A stretch of DNA of 64,000 nucleotides, taken from Rhizobium sp. RU33A. GTDB lineage: Bacteria; Pseudomonadota; Alphaproteobacteria; Rhizobiales; Rhizobiaceae. Where the stretch lies: the NCBI RefSeq assembly GCF_900156055.1, contig NZ_FTMQ01000003.1:434001-498000 (forward strand), in the 5' to 3' direction. The position numbers were made by a program, and so were the translations under genes. Below, in pieces: positions 29,598 to 39,970 of this stretch. The number at the start of each line of letters is the position of its first letter. The first letter of the stretch is position 1. The notes under the pieces are model-generated. The model was not told the DNA's origin and did not search any database. It saw only the letters and a list, made by a program, of their open reading frames with translations.

Positions 29598-29800
29598 GAT
29601 TTGCAGGTTTCGACGGAACATTCACTCATCCCCTGCGCGTCTCAACGAAGCCGCTTGAGTGCCGCCTGTGGGCGAGGGGAGCGAACGGCGCTTGCGGGTT
29701 TTCTTCTCCAGTCCAACCGGCTATGAACGCTTCCTGACATCCCGTTTCAATTGCTGATTCCGCCTGATCTGGCGGCATCGATAACCATCTGGAATTCGTT

Positions 29801-31123
29801 ATGCGTCTGTCGCGCTACTTCATGCCGATCCTGAAGGAAAACCCCAAGGAAGCCGAGATCGTTTCCCACCGCCTGATGCTGCGGACGGGCATGATCCGCC
29901 AGCAGAGCCAGGGGATCTATTCCTGGCTGCCGCTCGGCAAGCGCGTGCTCGACAAGGTCAACGCCATCATCCGCGAAGAGCAGAACCGCGCCGGTGCCAT
30001 CGAGCTCTCCATGCCGACCCTGCAGTCGGCCGAGCTCTGGCAGGAAAGTGGTCGTTACGAGGATTACGGCAAGGAAATGCTGCGCATCAGGGACCGGCAG
30101 GACCGTCCGATGCTCTATGGTCCGACCAATGAGGAGATGATCACCGACATCTTCCGCTCGTCGGTCAAGTCCTACAAGAGCCTGCCGCTCAACCTCTACC
30201 ACATCCAGCTGAAGTTCCGTGATGAGATCCGTCCGCGCTTCGGCACCATGCGCTCGCGCGAATTCCTGATGAAGGATGCCTATTCCTTCGACCTGAACCA
30301 GGCCGACGCGATCCATTCCTACAACAAGATGTTCGTGGCCTATCTGCGCACCTTCGATCGCCTCGGTCTGCGCGCCATTCCGATGCGCGCCGATACCGGC
30401 CCGATCGGCGGCAATCACAGCCACGAATTCATCATTCTGGCCGACACCGGCGAATCTGAAGTCTATTGCCATAAGAGCTTCGTCGATTTCGACATTCCGG
30501 CTGCTGACACCGATTTTGACAGCGTCGACGGCCTGCAGTCCGTTTTCGACAAGTGGACTTCTGTCTATGCAGCGACCTCTGAAATGCATGACGAAGCCGC
30601 CTTCGACGCCATCGGCGAGAATGATCGCCTCTCGGCGCGCGGCATCGAGGTTGGCCACATCTTCTATTTCGGCACCAAATATTCCGAGCCGATGGGCGCC
30701 AAGGTGCAGGGTCCCGATGGCAAGGAGCACCTTGTCCACATGGGTTCCTATGGTATCGGCCCGACCCGCCTTGTTCCGGCCATCATCGAAGCCTCGCATG
30801 ACGAGAACGGAATCATCTGGCCGGCTTCGGTCGCGCCCTTCGATGCCGTTGTCATCAACATGAAGCCGGGTGACGAGGGCTGCGACACGACCTGCGATCG
30901 CCTCTATGTCGCGCTGCAGAATGCTGGCAAGGACGTGCTCTACGACGATACCGACGATCGTGCCGGTACCAAGTTCGCCACCGCCGATCTGATCGGCGTA
31001 CCGGTCCAGGTCATTGCCGGTCCCCGTGGTGTGGCCGCCGGCGAAGTCGAGCTCAAGGACCGCAAGACCGGCGCCCGTGAGACGCTGACGATCGAAGCGG
31101 CGATCAACAAGCTGACGGCCTAA
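29801..31123 (+). CDS. proS: Prolyl-tRNA synthetase (short alphaproteobacterial type)
   Basis: A 440-residue class II synthetase that charges tRNA-Pro. It starts [19 protein letters not shown]. Motif 2 region [26 protein letters not shown] and motif 3 region [16 protein letters not shown] are clear. The bacterial editing insertion (INS) present in the roughly 570-residue E. coli enzyme is missing, as is typical of Rhizobiales, so editing of Ala-tRNA-Pro would need a separate protein. Confidence 0.95.
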   Translation: MRLSRYFMPILKENPKEAEIVSHRLMLRTGMIRQQSQGIYSWLPLGKRVLDKVNAIIREEQNRAGAIELSMPTLQSAELWQESGRYEDYGKEMLRIRDRQDRPMLYGPTNEEMITDIFRSSVKSYKSLPLNLYHIQLKFRDEIRPRFGTMRSREFLMKDAYSFDLNQADAIHSYNKMFVAYLRTFDRLGLRAIPMRADTGPIGGNHSHEFIILADTGESEVYCHKSFVDFDIPAADTDFDSVDGLQSVFDKWTSVYAATSEMHDEAAFDAIGENDRLSARGIEVGHIFYFGTKYSEPMGAKVQGPDGKEHLVHMGSYGIGPTRLVPAIIEASHDENGIIWPASVAPFDAVVINMKPGDEGCDTTCDRLYVALQNAGKDVLYDDTDDRAGTKFATADLIGVPVQVIAGPRGVAAGEVELKDRKTGARETLTIEAAINKLTA

Positions 31124-31187
31124 GGCAAAAGCCTTACGCCGAACCAAGGTCGGGTCTTGAGACTTGATCCCGAGGCAAGGAGAAACC

Positions 31188-32495
31188 ATGGCGACGACGG
31201 CCGTTGGCAAAGAGACGGTGGACACGGACAAGGCCGCATCTGCGCGCGCCTTCTCCGGCTTTGAACGCATGGTGGCCTGGCGCTATCTGCGTGCCCGGCG
31301 CAAGGAAGCGTTCATTTCCGTCATTGCCGGCTTCTCCTTCATCGGCATCATGCTCGGCGTGGCGACGCTGATCATCGTCATGGCCGTGATGAACGGCTTC
31401 CGCACCGAGCTCGTCTCGCGCATTCTCGGCATCAATGGCCACATGATCGTTCAGGCTGTCGACCAGCCGCTGAGCGACTATGCCGGATTGGCCGAGCGGT
31501 TCGCAGCGGTTCCGGGCGTGACCATGGCACTGCCGCTGGTCGAGGGGCAGACTCTGGCTTCGGGTCGTGAGGGTGCTGGCACAGGCGCCCTGGTCCGCGG
31601 CATCCGCCCCGATGATCTGACGAAGTTATCCGTCGTTTCCTCCAATATCCGCTCCGGCGATCTGGTCGGTTTTGCCACCGGGGAGGGCGTTCTCATTGGC
31701 TCGCGCATGGCGGCCCAGCTGGGGCTTTCAGCGGGAGACACGATCACCCTGGTCTCTCCCGAAGGCGACGTGACACCGCTTGGCGTCAATCCGCGGGTGA
31801 AGTCCTATCCGATCTCGGCCATCTTCGAAATCGGCATGTCTGAATATGATGCGTCGATCATCTACATGCCGCTCGAGGAATCGCAGATCTATTTCAACGT
31901 CGAAGGCATCGTACAGTCGATCGAGCTCTTCATTTCGGATCCTGACGCCGTCGACGAACTGCGCCCCCAGATCGAGGAGGCCGCCGGCCGCCAGATCTTC
32001 CTCACCGACTGGCGCCAGCGCAACCAGACCTTCTTCTCGGCGCTCCAGGTAGAGCGCAACGTCATGTTCATGATCCTGACGCTGATCGTTCTCGTGGCGG
32101 CGCTCAACATCATCTCCGGCCTCATCATGCTGGTGAAGGACAAGGCGAGCGACATCGCCATACTGCGCACCATGGGGGCGACCTCAGGCGCCATCATGCG
32201 CATCTTTTTCATGACCGGGGCGGCCATCGGTACGGCCGGCACCTTGGCGGGCGTCGTGATGGGTGTGGTCGTCTGTCTCAACATCGAGAGCATCCGCCAG
32301 TTCTTCTCCTGGGTGTCCGGAACGATGCTCTTCGATCCCGAGCTGTATTTCCTGAGCCAGCTGCCGGCGGACATGAATGCGAGTGAGACCATCTCGGTGG
32401 TCATCATGGCGCTCAGCCTGTCCTTCATGGCGACAATCTTCCCGGCTTGGCGGGCCTCGCGCCTGGATCCCGTCCAGGCCCTGCGTTACGAATGA
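31188..32495 (+). CDS. lolC: Lipoprotein-releasing ABC transporter permease (LolC/LolE family)
   Basis: A 435-residue inner-membrane permease with four helices and a large periplasmic domain (FtsX/MacB type). TM1 is near residues 40-70 ([31 protein letters not shown]); the last three follow about residue 285. The Lol signature is the conserved NGFRTEL after TM1 and the C-terminal [17 protein letters not shown]. With LolD it extracts lipoproteins for transfer to LolA. One LolC/E-type gene suggests a homodimeric permease. Start chosen at ATGGCG after AAGGAG. Confidence 0.92.
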   Translation: MATTAVGKETVDTDKAASARAFSGFERMVAWRYLRARRKEAFISVIAGFSFIGIMLGVATLIIVMAVMNGFRTELVSRILGINGHMIVQAVDQPLSDYAGLAERFAAVPGVTMALPLVEGQTLASGREGAGTGALVRGIRPDDLTKLSVVSSNIRSGDLVGFATGEGVLIGSRMAAQLGLSAGDTITLVSPEGDVTPLGVNPRVKSYPISAIFEIGMSEYDASIIYMPLEESQIYFNVEGIVQSIELFISDPDAVDELRPQIEEAAGRQIFLTDWRQRNQTFFSALQVERNVMFMILTLIVLVAALNIISGLIMLVKDKASDIAILRTMGATSGAIMRIFFMTGAAIGTAGTLAGVVMGVVVCLNIESIRQFFSWVSGTMLFDPELYFLSQLPADMNASETISVVIMALSLSFMATIFPAWRASRLDPVQALRYE

Positions 32496-32509
32496 GGATG
32501 CCGAAATCA

Positions 32510-33199
32510 ATGGCAAAAGACGTGGTTCTCTCGCTTGCCGGCATCGATCGCCATTATGGCCAGGGCGAAACCGTACTCTCGATCCTGAAAGGCGCGGACT
32601 TCACCTTGCGCACTGGCGAGACCGTGGCGCTGGTCGCCCCTTCGGGTACGGGCAAGTCGACGCTTCTGCATGTTGCCGGGCTTCTTGAGCACCCCGATGG
32701 CGGCGACGTGACCGTTGGCGGCGTTGCCTGCCAGGAGCTGGGTGACGAGCAGCGCACCGCAATTCGCCGAAAGTCGATCGGCTTCGTCTATCAGTTCCAC
32801 CATCTGCTGCCCGAATTCACCGCGCTGGAAAACGTGATGATGCCGCAGCTGATCGCCGGGCTCACCAAGCCTGAGGCCGCCGAACGCGCCAAGCAGCTTC
32901 TCGACTACATGCGTGTCGGCAATCGCGCCGATCACCGTCCGGCCGAACTCTCCGGCGGCGAACAGCAGCGCGTGGCGATTGCCCGCGCAGTCGCCAACGC
33001 CCCGCTCGTGCTTCTTGCCGACGAACCGACCGGCAACCTCGATCCCGAGACGGCAAGCTATGTCTTCTCGGCGCTCGAAGCGCTGGTCCGCCAGTCTGGT
33101 TTGTCAGCGATGATCGCGACCCACAATCACGACATCGCCCGCCGGATGGACCGCTGCGTGACCCTTGTCGACGGCAAGGTCGTCGAACTACAGGTCTGA
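32510..33199 (+). CDS. lolD: Lipoprotein-releasing ABC transporter ATP-binding protein
   Basis: A 229-residue ATPase partner of LolC. Walker A is APSGTGKST, the signature is [14 protein letters not shown], Walker B is VLLADEPT, and the H-loop is ATHNHD. In-frame ATGs at 32492 (overlapping the lolC stop, ATGA) and 32498 would add up to six residues. Coupling through the ATGA overlap is plausible, so the exact start is uncertain. Confidence 0.93.
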   Translation: MAKDVVLSLAGIDRHYGQGETVLSILKGADFTLRTGETVALVAPSGTGKSTLLHVAGLLEHPDGGDVTVGGVACQELGDEQRTAIRRKSIGFVYQFHHLLPEFTALENVMMPQLIAGLTKPEAAERAKQLLDYMRVGNRADHRPAELSGGEQQRVAIARAVANAPLVLLADEPTGNLDPETASYVFSALEALVRQSGLSAMIATHNHDIARRMDRCVTLVDGKVVELQV

Positions 33200-33238
33200 C
33201 CTCTCCCAGTTTCTGTCTTTTTGCCTAATGGCCGTGCG

Positions 33239-33277
33239 CCTCGGTGGAATTTGTTCCACCGAGGCTGCGGTTTTTTT
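33239..33277 (+). terminator. Rho-independent terminator after lolD
   Basis: A perfect 11-bp stem CCTCGGTGGAA/TTCCACCGAGG with loop TTTG, followed after CTGCGG by TTTTTTT. This ends the proS-lol unit and isolates the microprotein gene. Confidence 0.85.
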
Positions 33278-33280
33278 AGG

Positions 33281-33309
33281 TTGACATTGGAACAAGAGCG
33301 GAACAAAAT
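33281..33309 (+). promoter_or_regulatory. Candidate sigma70 promoter for the microprotein gene
   Basis: A consensus -35 TTGACA (33281-33286), 17-bp spacer and -10 CAAAAT (four of six). It lies directly after the lolD terminator and about 30 bp before the microprotein start. Confidence 0.5.
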
Positions 33310-33337
33310 AAAAACATAAAGGGACAAGGAGACAGAA

Positions 33338-33424
33338 ATGACCGAAATTCTTCGTGACGTTGCTGCATTTGCCTCGATGGCCGTTTTCGTATCCAGCATG
33401 GCGCTGCTGATGATGGCGCTCTGA
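33338..33424 (+). CDS. 28-residue hydrophobic microprotein
   Basis: ATG at 33338 follows AAGGAG with 6-bp spacing, a near-ideal RBS. The product is MTEILRDVAAFASMAVFVSS then MALLMMAL: a short polar N-terminus followed by one hydrophobic stretch, probably a single membrane helix. It has its own promoter-like sequence upstream and a stem-loop downstream, so it reads as an independent small gene. Function unknown; no named family recognised. Confidence 0.65.
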   Translation: MTEILRDVAAFASMAVFVSSMALLMMAL

Positions 33425-33430
33425 TACTGC

Positions 33431-33465
33431 GGGCGGCAAAGCTGGTGAGGAAGGCTTTGCCGCCC
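33431..33465 (+). terminator. Stem-loop after the microprotein gene
   Basis: A perfect 11-bp stem GGGCGGCAAAG/CTTTGCCGCCC with a 13-nt loop beginning 6 bp after the stop. Only short T groups follow (ACTTCCTTCT), so termination may be partial. Confidence 0.5.
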
Positions 33466-33538
33466 GACTTCCTTCTGGACTTCGTGAGCCTGAAAGCCGA
33501 AAATCTCGACCGATTCAGAAATCAGGGAATGAAGCGGT

Positions 33539-36500
33539 ATGGGCGAGGACAGCGTCGACAGGCAGGCGTCCGGTGGACTGGGTGATGGCCCGGGTTTCGT
33601 ACACTTGCGGGTGCATTCCGCCTATTCGCTGCTTGAGGGCGCCTTGCCGCTCAAGAAGATCCTCGGCAAGGCAGTCGCCGACGACCAGCCGGCGATCGCG
33701 ATCACGGACACCAACAATCTCTTCGTTGCGCTTGAGTTCTCCCAAAAGGCGCTCGGTGATGGCATTCAGCCGATCATAGGCTGCCAGCTGTCGATCGACA
33801 TGGGGGATTCGACCGGCGAGAAGCGCGGCGGCAATGGCCATATGCCGGATCTGCCGGCCGTCGTCGTCCTGGCATCGGATGCCGATGGCTATGAGCGGCT
33901 CGTCGATCTCGTCAGCCGTGCCTATCTCGGCGGCGACGCGGGGCAGCCGACCCATGTAAAGCTTTCCTGGCTCGAAGAGAGCGGTACCGAAGGCCTGATC
34001 CTGTTGACCGGCGCCGGAGGTGGTCCAGTCGATCGTATCCTGAAAGATGGTCACAAGGCCCAGGCCGAAAGCCGTCTGCGTGCCTTGAAGCATCTGTTTG
34101 GTGATCGCCTCTATGTCGAACTGCAGCGCCATGGCGACTATGATCGCACGCATGAGCGGCGCATGGTCCAGCTCGCCTATGAGCATGATCTGCCGCTGGT
34201 CGCGACCAACGAGGCCTTCTTCCCGGCCCGCGACGATTATGATGCCCATGACGCCCTGATGGCCGTGGCCCACAATGCCATCGTCTCGAACGATGACCGC
34301 TTCCGCCTGACCCCGGACCACTATCTGAAAAGCCGGGCAGACATGATGAAGCTCTTCGCCGACCTACCGGAGGCGCTGGAGAATTCCGTCGAGATCGCCC
34401 GTCGTTGCTGCTTCGTGCTCGATACCCGAAAGCCCATCCTGCCGCGCTTCACCGGTGGCAGCGACGATCCGGAAGAAGCCGAACGAGAAGAAGCACTCGA
34501 ACTCCGCCGGCAGGCGGAGGAGGGGCTCGACCAGCGTCTGGCTGCCCTCGGTATGGCGCCGGGCTACGAAGAAAAGGAATATCGCGACCGGCTGGAGTTC
34601 GAGCTCTCGGTCATCGAGCGCATGAAGTTTCCCGGTTACTTCCTGATCGTTGCCGACTTCATCAAATGGGCGAAGCAGCATGATATCCCCGTCGGTCCGG
34701 GCCGTGGTTCGGGTGCGGGCTCGCTCGTCGCCTATGCCCTGACCATCACAGACGTCGATCCCTTGCGCTTTTCGCTACTCTTCGAACGCTTCCTCAACCC
34801 GGAACGCGTCTCGATGCCCGACTTCGACATCGACTTCTGCCAGGAGCGCCGCGAAGAAGTCATTCGCTACGTGCAGAAGAAATATGGCCGCGAGCAGGTC
34901 GGCCAGATCATCACCTTCGGATCGCTGCAGGCGCGTGCGGCGCTCCGCGACGTCGGTCGCGTGCTCGAAATGTCCTATGGTCAGGTCGACAAGATCTGCA
35001 AGCTCGTGCCGAACAACCCGGCCAATCCGACGCCGCTTTCCAAGGCGATCGAGGAGGAGCCGAAGCTGCAGGAAGCGGCCGCCGAAGAGCCGGTCGTCGC
35101 GCGTCTCCTCGAAATCGCCCAGAAGATCGAAGGCCTCTACCGCCACGCCTCGACCCACGCCGCCGGCATCGTCATCGGCGATCGCCCGCTGTCGAAGCTG
35201 GTGCCGATGTATCGCGATCCACGTTCCGACATGCCGGTCACCCAGTTCAACATGAAATGGGTCGAACAGGCCGGTCTCGTAAAGTTCGACTTCCTCGGGC
35301 TGAAAACGCTGACGGTCTTGAAGACGGCCGTCGACTTTGTCGAGGAGCAGCGCGGCATCAAGGTCGATCTCGCGGCCATTCCGCTCGACGACACCTTGAC
35401 CTACGAAATGCTCTCGCGTGGTGAAACAGTTGGCGTCTTCCAGGTGGAAAGTGCCGGCATGCGCAAGGCCCTCATCGGCATGCGCCCCGACTGCATCGAG
35501 GACATCATCGCCCTCGTGGCGCTTTATCGTCCGGGCCCGATGGAAAACATCCCGGTCTACAATGCCCGCAAGCATGGCGAGGAGGAAATCGCCTCGATCC
35601 ATCCGAAGATCGACTACCTGCTCAAGGAAACCCAGGGCGTTATCGTCTACCAGGAACAGGTCATGCAGATCGCGCAGGTCCTGTCGGGCTACTCACTCGG
35701 CGAAGCCGACCTTTTGCGCCGCGCCATGGGTAAGAAGATCAAGGCGGAGATGGACCAGCAGTCGGTCCGTTTCGTTGACGGCGCGATGAAGAATGGCGTG
35801 TCGAAGCCGCAGGCGAACAACATTTTCGAGCTGCTGGCCAAATTCGCCAACTACGGCTTCAACAAGTCACACGCAGCAGCCTACGCCATCGTCTCCTATC
35901 AGACGGCCTATATGAAGGCGCATTATCCGGTCGAGTTCCTCGCCGCATCGATGACGCTCGACATGTCGAACACCGAAAAGCTGGTCGACTTTCGCCAGGA
36001 TGCCGGCCGCCTCGGCATCGAAGTCGTGCCGCCTTCTGTCCAAACCTCCTATCGCCACTTCCAGACCGGGCCGAACCGCATCTATTACGCGCTCGCCGCC
36101 CTCAAAGGTGTCGGTGAAGGTGCCGTCGATCACATCGTCGAGGTGCGCGGCGACAAGCCCTTCGACAGCATCGAGGATTTCTGCCTCAGGATCGACCCGA
36201 AGCAGATCAACCGACGGGTGTTCGAGAGCCTGATCGCCGCCGGCGCCTTCGACTGCTTCGGTCGCGACCGCGCCGAACTCGTCGGCAGCATCGATCGCAT
36301 CATGGGTTATGCCCAGCGTGCCCAGGAAAATGCCGTCAGCGGTCAGTCCGACATGTTCGGCTCCGGCGGCGCAAGCGGCCCCGAGCGGATCGCCTTTGCA
36401 CCTTATACGCCCTGGCTTTCCTCGGAAAAGCTGATGCGCGAATTCCAGGTGCTCGGCTTCTACCTCTCTGCCCACCCGCTCGACGCTTACAGAGACCTGC

Positions 36501-37039
36501 TCGACAAGCTGCGTGTCCAGAATTTCGCGGATTTCTCGGTGGCCGTAAAGCAGGGCGCCTCCGCCGGCCGTCTCGCCGGTACCGTCATCTCGCGCCAGGA
36601 GCGCAAGACCCGCACCGGCAACAAGATGGGCATCGTCACCTTCTCGGATGCCTCCGGCCAGTATGAAGCGGTTCTCTTCTCGGAAGGTCTCAACCAGTAT
36701 CGCGATCTGTTGGAAGCCGGCAAGTCGCTGGTGCTGACCGTTCAGGCGGAAGAGCGCCCCGAAGGCATCGGGTTGCGGATCCAGACGGCGCAGTCGCTCG
36801 AAGAACAGTCGATCCGCATGCAGAAGGCAATGCGCGTCTTCGTGCGGGATTCCGGTCCCCTGCGGGCTGTCGCTGCGCGTCTGAACGCAAGGGGCGACGG
36901 GCTTGTCTCCTTCATCGTCATCAAGGACGAAGGTCAGCGTGAAATCGAGGTGGAACTAACGGAGCGCTTCCGAATCTCACCCGAGATCGCCGCCGCCATG
37001 CGCTCCACCCCCGGTGTCCTCGACGTCGAACTGGTTTAA
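33539..37039 (+). CDS. dnaE: DNA polymerase III subunit alpha
   Basis: A 1166-residue replicative polymerase (DnaE1 length; the DnaE2/ImuC type is shorter). The N-terminal PHP domain starts FVHLRVHSAYSLLEGALPL. The polymerase aspartates are in MPDFDIDFCQERR, and PGRGSGAGSLVAYALTITDVDP is conserved. An HhH region (GVGEGAVDHIVEVR) and an OB-fold (TRTGNKMGIVTFSDASGQYEAVLF) follow. The unconserved first 20 residues suggest the start could be slightly further in. Confidence 0.96.
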   Translation: MGEDSVDRQASGGLGDGPGFVHLRVHSAYSLLEGALPLKKILGKAVADDQPAIAITDTNNLFVALEFSQKALGDGIQPIIGCQLSIDMGDSTGEKRGGNGHMPDLPAVVVLASDADGYERLVDLVSRAYLGGDAGQPTHVKLSWLEESGTEGLILLTGAGGGPVDRILKDGHKAQAESRLRALKHLFGDRLYVELQRHGDYDRTHERRMVQLAYEHDLPLVATNEAFFPARDDYDAHDALMAVAHNAIVSNDDRFRLTPDHYLKSRADMMKLFADLPEALENSVEIARRCCFVLDTRKPILPRFTGGSDDPEEAEREEALELRRQAEEGLDQRLAALGMAPGYEEKEYRDRLEFELSVIERMKFPGYFLIVADFIKWAKQHDIPVGPGRGSGAGSLVAYALTITDVDPLRFSLLFERFLNPERVSMPDFDIDFCQERREEVIRYVQKKYGREQVGQIITFGSLQARAALRDVGRVLEMSYGQVDKICKLVPNNPANPTPLSKAIEEEPKLQEAAAEEPVVARLLEIAQKIEGLYRHASTHAAGIVIGDRPLSKLVPMYRDPRSDMPVTQFNMKWVEQAGLVKFDFLGLKTLTVLKTAVDFVEEQRGIKVDLAAIPLDDTLTYEMLSRGETVGVFQVESAGMRKALIGMRPDCIEDIIALVALYRPGPMENIPVYNARKHGEEEIASIHPKIDYLLKETQGVIVYQEQVMQIAQVLSGYSLGEADLLRRAMGKKIKAEMDQQSVRFVDGAMKNGVSKPQANNIFELLAKFANYGFNKSHAAAYAIVSYQTAYMKAHYPVEFLAASMTLDMSNTEKLVDFRQDAGRLGIEVVPPSVQTSYRHFQTGPNRIYYALAALKGVGEGAVDHIVEVRGDKPFDSIEDFCLRIDPKQINRRVFESLIAAGAFDCFGRDRAELVGSIDRIMGYAQRAQENAVSGQSDMFGSGGASGPERIAFAPYTPWLSSEKLMREFQVLGFYLSAHPLDAYRDLLDKLRVQNFADFSVAVKQGASAGRLAGTVISRQERKTRTGNKMGIVTFSDASGQYEAVLFSEGLNQYRDLLEAGKSLVLTVQAEERPEGIGLRIQTAQSLEEQSIRMQKAMRVFVRDSGPLRAVAARLNARGDGLVSFIVIKDEGQREIEVELTERFRISPEIAAAMRSTPGVLDVELV

Positions 37040-37140
37040 CTGAAGGACAAGGTCGCGCTCACTCGAGTTTTAGCTGTGCCATTAATCCAATAGAAAGTGG
37101 GATGCAGCTATAGATTGAACCTCAAGCTGGAGGTTGCTGC

Positions 37141-38730
37141 ATGTCAATTGGGTCGCGGATGCTCGAAGGCTTCAAGAGTCAGGCAGTCCGCGCCATTCTA
37201 TGGGCTGCGGTATTCGCTTGGGCGGTGACGTCGATCATCGATGTCAGCGTTGAACTGATGCCTTCTTGGCGCCCCATGCTGTTTACCGCGATCTTCTTGT
37301 TTCTGTATGTCTTCTCGAAGGTATATCCCGAGAAGCAACGTGTAACACTGCGTTGGACTTATGCTGCGACGCTGCTTCTCGCTGTCTGGTACATATTGTA
37401 CTCGCTTTTCGGCGCCGTCGACGTGCAGGCCATTCTGTTTCACCTGAACTACGACGTCGGGTCGGAAGCCGTTCAAGATCAGGCTTTCGAGCAGTCTATG
37501 GTCGCAATTATTCCCTTCGTCCTGGTCATGATCAGCTGGTGGCAACTCGCCGGCATGTCGCGCGGAATGGCGTTTCTAAACCGCTGTCTTCCGGCTACCC
37601 TCCTGGTGCTGAACCCGCTCACTTGGGCAGGTGCTGCCGGTGCCCTAGCCTCCGCTGGGCCGCCGCCCATGGATTTGAGTTTGGCCTTCAAGGACCCGAT
37701 CGGTGTTGGCGCCTCGGGCCCGACAAAAAACCTGGTCCACATATTCGTCGAAAGCGCGGAACTGACCTTGTGGGACGAAGAGCGTTTTGGAGATGTCGCT
37801 CGCCCGTTGAAGAATCTTTCAACCAGGGCTTGGTCCGCCGAGAATGTAAAGCAGGTTGAACTCACAGGCTGGACGCTGGCTGGACATGTGGCATCGACCT
37901 GCGGCGTGCCCCTGCTGTCGTTGGGAGTCATTCACCGCAATTCATTCGACCTCGTGGATGAGATACTGCCGGGAGCAGAGTGCCTGGGCGATATTCTCAA
38001 ACGGAACGGTTACACGAATGTCTTCTTAAAAGGAGCGAGCCTCGATTTCGCCGGCACGCGCGGTTTTGCGGCCAACCACGGCTATGAACGCCTGCTTGGG
38101 TTCGATGAACTTCACCATCGTTTCCCCGGGCGCGTGAACCTTTGGGGACTGCACGATGAGGATATGCTTCAGGTTGCATACGAGCAGGTCTCGGAACTCG
38201 ACAAGCAAAGTGCGCCGTACAGTCTGATGCTGACGACGCTGGGAGGCCATGCGCCGACAGGTCTCATTTCTCCATCCTGCGAGGCACTTCCGTTCGTGTC
38301 CCGGCAACCCAATGATACACTCAAGGCCTTTGCCTGCACCAATTGGCTCGTTGAACGCTTTGTCGATCGCTTGGAGCGTGATGGCCTGCTGAAAAACACG
38401 ATCGTGGTCATTCAGAGTGACCATCTCGCCATGCGAAACGAGGTCTATGGAGACCTGCAAGCTTCCGATCGCCGCAACATGTTCATGGTTCTGGGCACCG
38501 AACACCGCGACACAGTCAGCAAGCCTGCAAGCACAATCGATCTTTTTCCGACCATTCTTGCATCAATGGGCATCCCGGTTCCCGATGGCCTGGCAGGCCT
38601 AGGGGTGGACCTGCGCGGAGAAATGTCCACGTTGCTCGAGAAGCTGGGAACGGACGAGTTCAACCGGGCGATTGCGCAGGCGGATGAATTGCGGGACCGG
38701 ATTTGGGGACTTGATCCCCAGCTTCACTAG
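37141..38730 (+). CDS. Membrane phosphoglycerol/phosphoethanolamine-transferase-like (LTA synthase/OpgB superfamily)
   Basis: A 529-residue protein. Four to five N-terminal membrane helices (about 18-38, 44-60, 70-92, 118-136, 148-166) precede a periplasmic alkaline-phosphatase-fold domain. The nucleophile region is HIFVESAELTLWD (around residue 203) and the metal site includes VIQSDHLAMRN. TGWTLAGHVASTCGVPLL matches OpgB/CgmB-type phosphoglycerol transferases, which decorate periplasmic glucans; in rhizobia CgmB modifies cyclic beta-1,2-glucan. That substrate is an inference. GGAGG precedes the ATG. Its codon usage looks less GC-rich than that of dnaE. Confidence 0.75.
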   Translation: MSIGSRMLEGFKSQAVRAILWAAVFAWAVTSIIDVSVELMPSWRPMLFTAIFLFLYVFSKVYPEKQRVTLRWTYAATLLLAVWYILYSLFGAVDVQAILFHLNYDVGSEAVQDQAFEQSMVAIIPFVLVMISWWQLAGMSRGMAFLNRCLPATLLVLNPLTWAGAAGALASAGPPPMDLSLAFKDPIGVGASGPTKNLVHIFVESAELTLWDEERFGDVARPLKNLSTRAWSAENVKQVELTGWTLAGHVASTCGVPLLSLGVIHRNSFDLVDEILPGAECLGDILKRNGYTNVFLKGASLDFAGTRGFAANHGYERLLGFDELHHRFPGRVNLWGLHDEDMLQVAYEQVSELDKQSAPYSLMLTTLGGHAPTGLISPSCEALPFVSRQPNDTLKAFACTNWLVERFVDRLERDGLLKNTIVVIQSDHLAMRNEVYGDLQASDRRNMFMVLGTEHRDTVSKPASTIDLFPTILASMGIPVPDGLAGLGVDLRGEMSTLLEKLGTDEFNRAIAQADELRDRIWGLDPQLH

Positions 38731-38737
38731 CGGACCT

Positions 38738-39970
38738 TCATCCCCTCGGCTTGGACCGTGTGACGGTGATGAAGTCCGTCCCGTCGCCGGTCTCCGGGCC
38801 GATGCCGGTATCCGAGATGGTGATCGAGGATCCCTCGCTCAGCATTGTTTCGATGCGGGCGCGTATGTCATCCGGGATGTCGATGCGCGACAGCGCCGCC
38901 TCGGCCGAGAAGATGGACTTGTCGTCCGCGGGGGTGACGATGCCAAGACGCTTCTGCGTCGATGCAGGAAGGTGGTCATCGAGCGTCACGCCACGCCATT
39001 CGGCCTTGCGCTTGTAGCGATCGATGGCGGTCGCCTCGAGGAAATGGGTGCCAAGCGCCTTCTCGGGCTCCCGGATGTCGACGGAGGCTGAAAAGAGGGG
39101 CGCGAATTTCTGCCGGATCATCAACTGGCCCATCGGCGGGTGGTCCTCACCGGCTTCCATATAGAGAGCGTTCAGAAATACCTCGGACAGGATCTGCGGG
39201 TCCTTTTCGATACCATTCTTGTCCTTGAACGCCTTTATCGCCGCAATCGTCCTGCTGCCGAGCAAGCCGTCGGAAATGCCGGCATCGAAGCCGAGGGCGC
39301 CGAGAAGACGCTGGACGTCGGACACCACATCGCGCTGGGTGCGTCGTGTAATCAGAATACGCAGCGGAGGCGGTTCCTCGATCGTCACCTTTGTCTCGGC
39401 GCCGCTTCGCGGTGGAACCGCGTTCATTGCCACTTCGACCGGGCTCAGCCCCGCCTCGACGCGACCGGGCCTGAGCTCCACGTCCGAGAGGAGCCCACCA
39501 TCGCCGACCGGCAGGCGCGGCATGAACAGATTGGCGTGGGTGATCGGCTTCGGCGCGATGGGATCGTCGGAGATGATCACATGCGCGCCACGCTCGGTCA
39601 TGGAAAAGAGCGTCTTGGCAAAGCCGTTCGGCAGGCGCACGCAACCATGCGAGGCCGGATAGCCGGGCAGCTTGCCCTCGTGCAAGGCAATTCCCGACCA
39701 GGTCAGGCGCTGCATGAAGGGCATGGGCGCGTTCGAATAGAGGTTGGACTCGTGATACTTGCGCTTCTCCAGGATCGAGAAGATCCCCGATGGCGTGGTA
39801 TGTCCGGGCTTGCCGGTCGAGACCTTCGTCGTCGCCACGACCTCGTCACCGTCATAGACGGTCAGCGTCTGTTCCGCCTTCGAGATATAGATCTGCAGGG
39901 GCCCATCGGCGGCGAGCGCCGTGCTGGAGAGCAATGACAGGCTGACGGCGAGGGCGAAACGCTGAAACAT
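38738..39970 (-). CDS. L,D-transpeptidase (YkuD) with peptidoglycan-binding-like domain
   Basis: A 410-residue periplasmic enzyme with signal peptide MFQRFALAVSLSLLSSTALA. The YkuD domain (about 23-140) has the catalytic motif HEGKLPGYPASHGCVRLP with His/Cys. A C-terminal part contains a peptidoglycan-binding-like repeat (DVQRLLGALGFDAGISDGLLGSRTIAAIKAFK). The family makes 3-3 peptidoglycan crosslinks or anchors outer-membrane proteins; such crosslinks are abundant in Rhizobiales. Start taken at MFQRF; a TTG seven codons upstream is possible. Convergent with the preceding gene, 7 bp apart. Confidence 0.9.
   Translation of the reverse strand: MFQRFALAVSLSLLSSTALAADGPLQIYISKAEQTLTVYDGDEVVATTKVSTGKPGHTTPSGIFSILEKRKYHESNLYSNAPMPFMQRLTWSGIALHEGKLPGYPASHGCVRLPNGFAKTLFSMTERGAHVIISDDPIAPKPITHANLFMPRLPVGDGGLLSDVELRPGRVEAGLSPVEVAMNAVPPRSGAETKVTIEEPPPLRILITRRTQRDVVSDVQRLLGALGFDAGISDGLLGSRTIAAIKAFKDKNGIEKDPQILSEVFLNALYMEAGEDHPPMGQLMIRQKFAPLFSASVDIREPEKALGTHFLEATAIDRYKRKAEWRGVTLDDHLPASTQKRLGIVTPADDKSIFSAEAALSRIDIPDDIRARIETMLSEGSSITISDTGIGPETGDGTDFITVTRSKPRG

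Larger units (their letters stand above)
29297..29800. other. Gene-free AT-rich intergenic region before proS
   Basis: No convincing coding sequence in 504 bp. It contains a minus-strand terminator at its left end, hairpins TGGGCT/AGCCCA (29479-29496) and CCAAT-c-ATTGG (29494-29504), and an A8 run near 29548. The palindrome AGGTCATTTAATGACCT lies at 29581-29597. A possible plus-strand -35 CTTGAC (29434-29439) has only a poor -10. It probably holds the proS promoter and perhaps a small RNA. Confidence 0.6.
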
